Translations under genes and position numbers: made by a program | In this document: in pieces, positions 6,383 through 10,965 of the stretch | Layout: each line of letters begins with the position of its first letter | How positions within the stretch are numbered: position 1 is the first letter of the stretch | The notes under the pieces: generated by a model | The model's input: only the letters and a program-made list of their open reading frames with translations | What the model was told of the DNA's origin: nothing | Databases searched by the model: none | Assembly (NCBI GenBank): GCA_937884915.1 | Contig: CALAAN010000045.1 | Location: forward strand, 1 to 10,965 | Direction: 5' to 3' | DNA from: an uncultured Oscillibacter sp. | GTDB lineage: Bacteria; Bacillota; Clostridia; Oscillospirales; Oscillospiraceae | Length of the DNA stretch: 10,965 bases

Positions 6383-7750
6383 ATGGCGCGTTCCGCCACG
6401 CTCGACATGACGCAGGGCAGCCTTGGCCGCCAGATCATCGGCTTTTCGCTGCCGCTGATGTTCACAAACCTTTTGCAGATGCTCTTCAGCATGGTCGACC
6501 TTGCGGTCGTCGGCCGCTTTTCCAGCTCCGCCGCCATGGGCTCGGTCGGCTCGACCACGACGCTCATCTTCCTGTTCACGGGCTTTCTGATGGGCCTTGG
6601 CAGCGGTGTCAACGTGCTTGTGGCCACGCACTTCGGCGCGCGCAGCGAGAAAAACGTGCGCGAGTCCGTCCACACGTCGTTTCTTGTCTGCCTGATCGCG
6701 GGCTTTCTGATGCTGGCGCTGGGCCTTATCTTTGCCCGCCCGCTGCTCGAGCTTCTGAACACGCGCGAGGACCTCATCGACGGGGCGGAGCTCTACCTTC
6801 GCATTTACTTTCTCGGCATGCCCGCCGCCGCGCTCTACAACTACGGCAACGGCGTTCTGAACGCCATCGGCGACACGAAAACGCCGCTCATCTTCCTCTC
6901 CACCGCAGGCGTGCTGAATGTCATTCTCGACCTCGCGTTCGTCATCGGGTTTGGGATGTCGACCGACGGCGTGGCGCTTGCGAGCGTGCTCTCGCAGTGC
7001 GTGTCCGCAGGACTCATCGTCCGCTCGCTCATGCGCACCAGAGATATTTACAATCTCAACTTGAAAGAGGTTCGCTTTCACAAGGACAAGGCCGTCCACG
7101 CGCTGTCCATCGGCGTACCCGCAGGATTACAAAACGCGATCTTCTCGGTCGCGAACCTCTTCATTCAGGCGGGCATCAACTCGTTCAGTACCGTCGTCGT
7201 TGAGGGAAACTCCGCGGCGGGCAATGTGGATAACCTCGTCTATTCCGTGATGAACGCGTTTTACATCGCCTGCTCGAGCTTTGTCGGGCAAAATTACGGC
7301 GCGGGTAAATCTCGCCGCGTGCTCAAGAGCTATCTTTTCACACTTGGCTTCTCCGCACTGGCCGCGGCAGTGCTCGGCGGGCTGTTTCTGCTGTTCGGGC
7401 ACCAGTTCCTCTCACTCTTTACGCCGGAAGCCGACGTCATCGAGGCGGGCCTCGCACGCATGTGGGTTATGTGCTTTTCGTTCCCGATCTCGGCGCTGAT
7501 GGACTGTACCACCGCCGCCTCGCGCGGCCTTGGCAAGGGACTTGTACCGATGGTCTTCGTGTTTCTTGGCTCGTGCGTGTTTCGCGTCGTCTGGGTCTAC
7601 ACAGTGTTCGCCTACTTCCACACGATCCGCTCGCTCTATATGCTCTATTCGTTCTCCTGGATCCTCACCGGCACGGCGGAGATCGCGTACTTCGTGTATT
7701 GCTACAAGAAATATGTCAAGCCGCTGGATACCTCTCCCGCGGCGGAGTAA
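6383..7750 (+). CDS. MATE-family multidrug/cation efflux transporter
   Basis: A 455-residue polytopic membrane protein with about twelve hydrophobic segments in two homologous halves, the MATE layout and length. Family hallmarks are the first transmembrane segment with PLMFTNLLQMLFSMVDLAVVG (24-44), the ATHFGA segment (81-86), YNYGNGVLNAIGDTKTPL (152-169), and in the second half VGQNYGAGK (301-309) and TAASRGLGKGLVP. MATE proteins export cationic drugs or metabolites by Na+ or H+ antiport across the cytoplasmic membrane; the substrate cannot be read from sequence. The ATG at 6383 follows GAGGGGAG. It is a single-gene unit with its own promoter and terminator, divergent from rimP, and its base composition resembles its neighbours. 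Confidence 0.95.
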   Translation: MARSATLDMTQGSLGRQIIGFSLPLMFTNLLQMLFSMVDLAVVGRFSSSAAMGSVGSTTTLIFLFTGFLMGLGSGVNVLVATHFGARSEKNVRESVHTSFLVCLIAGFLMLALGLIFARPLLELLNTREDLIDGAELYLRIYFLGMPAAALYNYGNGVLNAIGDTKTPLIFLSTAGVLNVILDLAFVIGFGMSTDGVALASVLSQCVSAGLIVRSLMRTRDIYNLNLKEVRFHKDKAVHALSIGVPAGLQNAIFSVANLFIQAGINSFSTVVVEGNSAAGNVDNLVYSVMNAFYIACSSFVGQNYGAGKSRRVLKSYLFTLGFSALAAAVLGGLFLLFGHQFLSLFTPEADVIEAGLARMWVMCFSFPISALMDCTTAASRGLGKGLVPMVFVFLGSCVFRVVWVYTVFAYFHTIRSLYMLYSFSWILTGTAEIAYFVYCYKKYVKPLDTSPAAE

Positions 7751-7782
7751 AAAGAGGCTGTCCGAAAGGACAGCTCTTTTTT
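7751..7782 (+). terminator. Rho-independent terminator of the MATE gene
   Basis: Right after the TAA stop, GCTGTCC (7757-7763) and GGACAGC (7768-7774) form a stem closed by a GAAA tetraloop. The stem is extended by A-rich/T-rich arms with one bulged G and is followed by six T (7777-7782). The A-rich left arm makes it potentially bidirectional. The repeat element begins directly after it. Confidence 0.85.
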
Positions 7783-7853
7783 CGCGTGCTTGTGGGGCGC
7801 ACTGCTTTCTGCGCACAGCGCGGAGGGATATGCCGCCTGCGGGCGGCAGGGGC

Positions 7854-7893
7854 AAAGGGGATATTCTCTTTCGCGAAAGAGAATATCCCCTTT
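7854..7893. repeat. Outer palindrome of element copy 1
   Basis: Perfect 40-nt palindrome: AAAGGGGATATTCTCTTTCG followed by its exact reverse complement, centred on CGCG. It could extrude as a cruciform or form a long RNA hairpin and may mark an element boundary or recombination site. Confidence 0.95.
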
Positions 7894-8201
7894 GGAACCC
7901 CAAGAGAAAGGCTTTTGATTGGCAGTTCCGGGCTCGAATGACTTTTATGCCTCCGGAATGGGAATGCCTGCGCGCGGCGGAGCCGCGTTTAGAGTTGCTA
8001 TACGACTTGCCTCTGCTTCTATCATCCGCTGCCGCTCTGCTGATCTTGTAGGAGTGCAGCCTAATTTCCGTCTACCGAGGCACTGCTCAATGCGGCGAGC
8101 GCAGCAATGCCGCATTCGGTAGGCAGTCTGCCGCCGAGGTAGCGTCACTCGCGCCTCACGATAGTAAGGCGCGGTTGATAGTGGTAACGAGGCGGTAGGG
8201 G

Positions 8202-8312
8202 TTCATGGCGAAGCCATGTACACCGCACCCGATTACCCGCAAGGGGTATGCCATATCCGTAAGGCAGCAGAGCTGCCAACGGCTGTGCAATGCGCAGCGC
8301 GTGCAGCTCTTC
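8202..8312 (+). other. Near-invariant core block of the repeat element (copy 1)
   Basis: In these 111 nt the two copies differ at only two positions (8254 and 8307), while flanking parts of the core differ much more. The block holds consecutive hairpins: CATGGC-gaa-GCCATG, TACCC-gcaa-GGGGTA, and CCGT/ACGG enclosing GGCAGC-aga-GCTGCC. The strength of conservation marks it as the likely functional centre. Confidence 0.7.
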
Positions 8313-8376
8313 AAGATAAAAACTCGCAATGTGCGGGGTCAAGGGGCAAGGCCCCTTGCGTTCTCTTGGGGGATTG

Positions 8377-8416
8377 AAAGGGGGCCATTCTCTCACGTGA
8401 GAGAATGCCCCCCTTT
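8377..8416. repeat. Inner palindrome of element copy 1
   Basis: A 40-nt palindrome beginning AAAGGGGGCCATTCTCTCAC, with a single mismatched pair (8385 with 8408). Its frame AAAGGGG..ATTCTCT..AGAGAAT..CCCCTTT is shared with the outer palindrome, so the two ends of the element carry related sites. Confidence 0.93.
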
Positions 8417-8482
8417 GCCCGCTCCCCTGCGGATACGCAGGGAAAAGCACGCAGCGCTCACGCGCTGCAAATCCCCCCGCGC

Positions 8483-8511
8483 TTGCGCGGCCCCCCCAAG
8501 TATGCTATACT
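8483..8511 (+). promoter_or_regulatory. Hybrid promoter of the HAD / AAA-CYTH operon
   Basis: -35 TTGCGC (8483-8488), 17-bp spacer, extended -10 TGCTATACT with TATACT at 8506-8511. The -35 lies in the loop and right arm of the last hairpin of the repeat element, and the -10 lies in unique sequence outside it. The element therefore seems to supply part of the promoter of the downstream genes. Confidence 0.55.
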
Positions 8512-8541
8512 TTGAAAAAAGCATCAAAAGGAGTCCCTTTT

Positions 8542-9210
8542 ATGACCTACCCCTGCCTTGTGCTCGACCACGACGACACTGTGGTCAACTCCACCGCGAC
8601 GGTGCACTATCCCTGCTTTGCCGAGTACACGGCGAAGTTTTTCCCCAGGGCGAAGCGCTACACGCTGGAAGAATACGTCCTCAAAAATTTTGACCCCGGC
8701 GTCTATGACTTTTTCCACGGCGAGGTCGGCATGACTGAGGACGACATGAAGCACGAGCAGGCGTACTGGCACGAATATGTCCAGCACCACGTGCCGCAGG
8801 TCTACGACGGGATGCGCGATATCTTGTGGGACTATGTGCGAGCCGGTGGCACGATCTGCGTCGTGTCGCACTCACTTTCGCCGAACATCCTGCGCGACTA
8901 CCGCGAAAATAAGCTCCCTGAGCCGAAGCGCGTCTACGGCTGGGAGGTGCCGAAGGAGCGGCGCAAGCCCCAGCCGCACGCGCTGTATGACATCATGGAA
9001 AAGCTCGGCTTCACCGCCGAGCAGATGCTCGTGCTTGACGACTTGAAGCCCGGATACGACATGGCGAAGGCCGCAAATGTGCGCTTCGCCGCTGCGGGCT
9101 GGTCGAACGACATTCCGGAGATTGAAGCGTTCATGCGCAAAAACTGCGATCTGTATTTTAAGACCGTCGAAGCGTTCGGCGACTATCTTCTGCACGGAAA
9201 GGAAGCGTAA
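8542..9210 (+). CDS. HAD-superfamily hydrolase (phosphatase-like)
   Basis: A 222-residue cytosolic protein with all four HAD motifs: motif I LDHDDT with nucleophile D9 and acid/base D11, motif II VVSHS (S109), motif III lysine K142 in ERRKPQPHA, and motif IV VLDDLKPGYDMAKAANV with D166-D167. Residues about 18-90 form the helical C1-type cap that sets substrate choice. HAD enzymes of this type remove phosphate from small molecules via an aspartyl-phosphate; the substrate is not identifiable. The ATG at 8542 follows AAAGGAG with 8 nt spacing. The frame is open to TTG at 8512, but that would place the ribosome binding site inside the gene. It is followed after 2 nt by the AAA-CYTH gene, so they form an operon. 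Both are enclosed by the inverted repeat elements. Confidence 0.9.
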   Translation: MTYPCLVLDHDDTVVNSTATVHYPCFAEYTAKFFPRAKRYTLEEYVLKNFDPGVYDFFHGEVGMTEDDMKHEQAYWHEYVQHHVPQVYDGMRDILWDYVRAGGTICVVSHSLSPNILRDYRENKLPEPKRVYGWEVPKERRKPQPHALYDIMEKLGFTAEQMLVLDDLKPGYDMAKAANVRFAAAGWSNDIPEIEAFMRKNCDLYFKTVEAFGDYLLHGKEA

Positions 9211-9212
9211 CT

Positions 9213-10316
9213 ATGGCAAAGCGCATCACAAAGATCGTCCTCACGGGCGGCCCTGCGGCGGGCAAAACAACGCTGGTGAGCCGCGTGCTCAAGGAATTCA
9301 AGCAGGAGGACGGCTGGCGTGTCATCACCATCCCCGAGACGGCGACCGAGCTCATCTCCGGCTTTGGTATCAAGCCGTTCGGAGGATGCGTGTCGATGCT
9401 GCAATTTCAGGACTTCGTCGTCGGCGACCAGATCCACAAGGAGCAGCTCGCCCTTGCCGCGGCGCAGCTCGTGCCGGAGGACAACATTCTCATCCTCTAC
9501 GACCGCGCGCTGATGGACGACAAGGCCTACGTGTCGGACGAGGAGTTCGCACAGGTCATCGCGCGCTTCGACGGCCGCACCGAGGAGCGCGTGCTCAAAA
9601 ACTACGACCTTGTGCTCCATCTCATCACCTGCGCCAAGGGCGCGGAGTTTGCCTACGACCTCGGCAACAACGCGCGCACAGAGTCCATCGAATACGCGCG
9701 CGAGATGGACGACCGCACGCTGCGCGCGTGGAGCGCGCACCCGAATCTGCGTATCATCGACAACGACGCAAATTTCAACAATAAAATCGAGCGCGCCCTG
9801 CGCGAAATTTACCGCGCCGTGGGCGAGGTCGAGCCGATGGCGCAGAAGCGCAAGTACCTCATCGCCATGCCCGACATGGCGGCTTTCGCACAAAAATACC
9901 GCGCCGCGGCCATCGACATGACGCAGACCTACCTTGCGCTGACGAATCCGAACATCGAGCGCCGCGTCCGTATGCAGAAAAACGGCGCGGAGACGCTGTA
10001 TTTCTACACCGAAAAGCACCGCATGGCAAACGGCGAAAAATGGGACACCGAGCGTCCCATTTCACAAAAGCAGTATGAAAAATATCTCCTGGAGCGCGAC
10101 ACGGCGCTCTCGCCCGTGCGCAAGACGAAGTACCGCTTCGTCTTCGCCGACCGCCGCTGCGAGATCGACGTGTACCCGTTCAGCACGGAAAAGGCTGTGC
10201 TGTTCCAGTATGGGGAAGGCAGCGCCGCGCTGCCGGAGGAAATTACTGTGCTCCGCGAGGTGACGGGGGATGCGGCTTACAAAAACCGCAAGTTGGCAGC
10301 TTCTCAGAAGCTGTGA
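9213..10316 (+). CDS. AAA_28/NadR-like P-loop NTPase fused to a CYTH-like domain
   Basis: A 367-residue two-domain protein. The N-terminal half (about 5-200) is a P-loop kinase-like ATPase with Walker A GGPAAGKT (12-19), PETATELI (41-48) and the AAA_28-type YDRALMDDKAY (96-106). The C-terminal half (about 212-362) resembles CYTH/triphosphate tunnel proteins: RKYLI (213-217), QTYL (238-241), ERRVR (249-253), YFYTEKHR (263-270), ISQKQYEKYL (283-292), KYRFVF...CEIDVY and REVTGDAAYKNRKLA (348-362). The same architecture occurs in eukaryotic Ttd14, which binds GTP and a phospholipid. The canonical CYTH ExExK is not intact; the strand before RKYLI reads EPMAQKRK, so triphosphatase activity is doubtful. 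The ATG at 9213, with AAGGAAG upstream, follows the HAD stop by 2 nt. The stop lies only 5 nt before repeat copy 2, so insertion may have altered the last residues. The bacterial function is unknown. Confidence 0.85.
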   Translation: MAKRITKIVLTGGPAAGKTTLVSRVLKEFKQEDGWRVITIPETATELISGFGIKPFGGCVSMLQFQDFVVGDQIHKEQLALAAAQLVPEDNILILYDRALMDDKAYVSDEEFAQVIARFDGRTEERVLKNYDLVLHLITCAKGAEFAYDLGNNARTESIEYAREMDDRTLRAWSAHPNLRIIDNDANFNNKIERALREIYRAVGEVEPMAQKRKYLIAMPDMAAFAQKYRAAAIDMTQTYLALTNPNIERRVRMQKNGAETLYFYTEKHRMANGEKWDTERPISQKQYEKYLLERDTALSPVRKTKYRFVFADRRCEIDVYPFSTEKAVLFQYGEGSAALPEEITVLREVTGDAAYKNRKLAASQKL

Positions 10317-10396
10317 GAAGTCCCGCGCAAGCGCGGGGGAATCGCAGCGCCGCAGGCGCTGCATCCTTTTCCCTGCGTACCCGCAGGGGAGCGGGC

Positions 10397-10436
10397 AAAG
10401 GGGGCCATTCTCTCACGTGAGAGAATGGCCCCCTTT
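10397..10436. repeat. Inner palindrome of element copy 2
   Basis: Perfect 40-nt palindrome starting AAAGGGGGCCATTCTCTCAC; the partner in copy 1 has one mismatch. Confidence 0.95.
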
Positions 10437-10500
10437 AGATCCCCCAAGAGAACGCAAGGGGCCTTGCCCCTTGACCCCGCACATTGGCAGTTTGTAGCTC

Positions 10501-10611
10501 GAAGAACTGCACGCGCTGCGCATTGCACAGCCGTTGGCAGCTCTGCTGCCTTACGGATGTGGCATACCCCTTGCGGGTAATCGGGTGCGGTGTACATGGC
10601 TTCGCCATGAA
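10501..10611 (-). other. Near-invariant core block of the repeat element (copy 2)
   Basis: 111-nt counterpart of 8202-8312, with two differences and the same hairpin series. Confidence 0.7.
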
Positions 10612-10919
10612 TCTTCTGCGAATCGTTACGTCTTGCAACCGCGCCTTACTATCGTGAGGCGCGAGTGACGTTCGATCGGCGGCAGACTGCCTGCCGAATG
10701 CGGCATTGCTGCGCTCGCCGCATTGAGGAGTGCCCCGGTAGACGGATATTAGTCCGCACTACTACGAGACAGGCAGAGCGGCAACGGATAGTAGAAGCAG
10801 AGGCAAATCGTATAGCAACGCTAACGCGGCAACGCCGCGCGCAGGCATTCCCATTCCGGAGGCGTAAAGGTCATTCAAGCCCGAGACTGCCAATCAAAGC
10901 CCTTTCTCTTGGGGGGTGT

Positions 10920-10963
10920 AAGGGGGGATATTCTCTTTCTGCAGAAAGAGAATATCCCCCCTT
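10920..10963. repeat. Outer palindrome of element copy 2
   Basis: Perfect 44-nt palindrome centred on TGCA, with six G/six C where copy 1 has four G/four C and CTGCAG where copy 1 has CGCG at the centre. Both arms changed together. Confidence 0.93.
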
Positions 10964-10965
10964 TA

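Larger units (their letters stand above)
7783..8491 (+). repeat. Structured non-coding repeat element, copy 1 (inverted partner at 10322-10965)
   Basis: A stretch of about 710 nt without a supportable gene. From the left it holds a flank with a GCCGCC-tgcg-GGCGGC hairpin (7832-7847), a perfect 40-nt palindrome (7854-7893), a 483-nt core (7894-8376), a second 40-nt palindrome (8377-8416) and a right flank with three hairpins: CCCTGCG/CGCAGGG with a GATA loop, GCAGCGC/GCGCTGC and CCGCGC-tt-GCGCGG. Inside the palindromes the core begins with CCCCAAGAGAA (7898-7908) and ends near its inverse TTCTCTTGGGG (8361-8371). Core hairpins include AATGCGGC/GCCGCATT, GCGCCT/AGGCGC, CATGGC-gaa-GCCATG, GGCAGC-aga-GCTGCC and CAAGGGG/CCCCTTG. 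The right-hand copy matches the core at about 89% by eye. A 1-nt indel shifts reading frames between copies, which argues against coding. It could be a non-autonomous mobile element, a large structured RNA, or both. Confidence 0.85.
10322..10965 (-). repeat. Structured non-coding repeat element, copy 2 (inverted relative to copy 1, truncated by window edge)
   Basis: Reverse-complement partner of 7783-8491, beginning 5 nt after the AAA-CYTH stop. Present are the flank hairpins CCCGCGC-aa-GCGCGGG (10322-10337), the GCAGCGC/GCGCTGC stem and CCCTGCG/CGCAGGG with a GGTA loop, the inner palindrome (10397-10436), a 483-nt core (10437-10919) and the outer palindrome (10920-10963). The outer flank is outside the window. 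Counting by eye gives about 55 differences over the core, with variable blocks (for example near 10612-10635 and 10750-10790) between invariant blocks. The inverse-motif pair CCCCAAGAGAA (10442-10452) and TTCTCTTGGGG (10904-10914) is conserved. No gene is supportable here. Confidence 0.85.

Noticed and set aside
6269..7099. 276-codon minus-strand open frame opposite the MATE gene
   Set aside because: Antisense shadow of a clear transporter; charged, low-complexity product with no recognisable domain.
8145..8450. Opposite-strand open frame in copy 1 (101 codons) and its counterpart at 10270-10497
   Set aside because: Conserved on both strands equally because the DNA itself is conserved and palindromic; composition is typical of translated GC-rich repeats.
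7783..8491. CRISPR array or group I/II intron as explanation of the repeat region
   Set aside because: No short direct repeats with regular spacers. I could not identify a domain V-like hairpin or group I core by eye, and no reverse transcriptase or endonuclease frame is present; a covariance-model scan would settle it.
8512..8541. Upstream TTG start for the HAD protein (10 extra residues)
   Set aside because: The AAAGGAG ribosome binding site would lie inside the coding region and the TTG overlaps the predicted -10 box.
8205..8693. 162-codon plus-strand open frame starting MAKPCTPHPITRKGYA, with a similar frame in the inverted copy (10435-10638, minus)
   Set aside because: It runs through hairpins and a palindrome of the repeat element and into the HAD gene in another frame. 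The two copies end differently, and the shared peptide follows from the near-invariant nucleotide block. No ribosome binding site or known domain.
10304..10597. 97-codon minus-strand open frame at copy 2
   Set aside because: Reads through the inner palindrome and flank hairpins; no start signal and no family similarity.

Overview
The window reads as chromosome from a high-G+C (roughly 60%) anaerobic Firmicute, most likely a clostridial gut-type bacterium of the Oscillospiraceae/Ruminococcaceae kind. This rests on the gene order rimP-nusA-ylxR-ylxQ-infB-rbfA-nrnA, the Firmicute-length NusA, the strong AGGAGG-type ribosome binding sites and the GC-rich codon use. The genus cannot be fixed from the sequence alone.

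Positions 1-6230, minus strand: the transcription-termination/ribosome-maturation operon. It runs from a sigma-A-like promoter (6202-6230) through rimP, nusA, ylxR (rnpM), ylxQ, infB and rbfA to a DHH/DHHA1 phosphoesterase (nrnA) cut by the left window edge. Most junctions are tight or overlapping. Three places carry terminator-like or strongly paired RNA: the rimP leader, the 198-nt nusA-ylxR spacer and the infB-rbfA spacer. In an operon that makes NusA these are candidate feedback attenuators.

Positions 6231-7782, plus strand: a divergently transcribed MATE-family efflux transporter with its own promoter (6314-6342) and a bidirectional terminator (7751-7782).

Positions 7783-10965: the accessory part and the most interesting one. 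Two copies of a roughly 0.65-0.7 kb element with no supportable protein-coding gene lie in inverted orientation (7783-8491 and 10322-10965, the second cut by the window edge). They flank a two-gene plus-strand operon: a HAD-superfamily phosphatase-like protein, then an AAA_28/NadR-like P-loop ATPase fused to a CYTH-like domain. In each copy two long, nearly perfect palindromes bracket a 483-nt core that is about 89% identical between copies by eye. Core differences cluster in predicted loops, and differences inside the palindromes are mostly matched on both arms, so pairing is preserved. Short inverted motifs (CCCCAAGAGAA / TTCTCTTGGGG) lie just inside the palindromes. This looks like a non-autonomous mobile element, a large structured RNA, or both. 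The inner end of copy 1 also appears to supply the -35 box of the promoter of the two-gene operon. No transposase, integrase, CRISPR array, tRNA or rRNA is visible.
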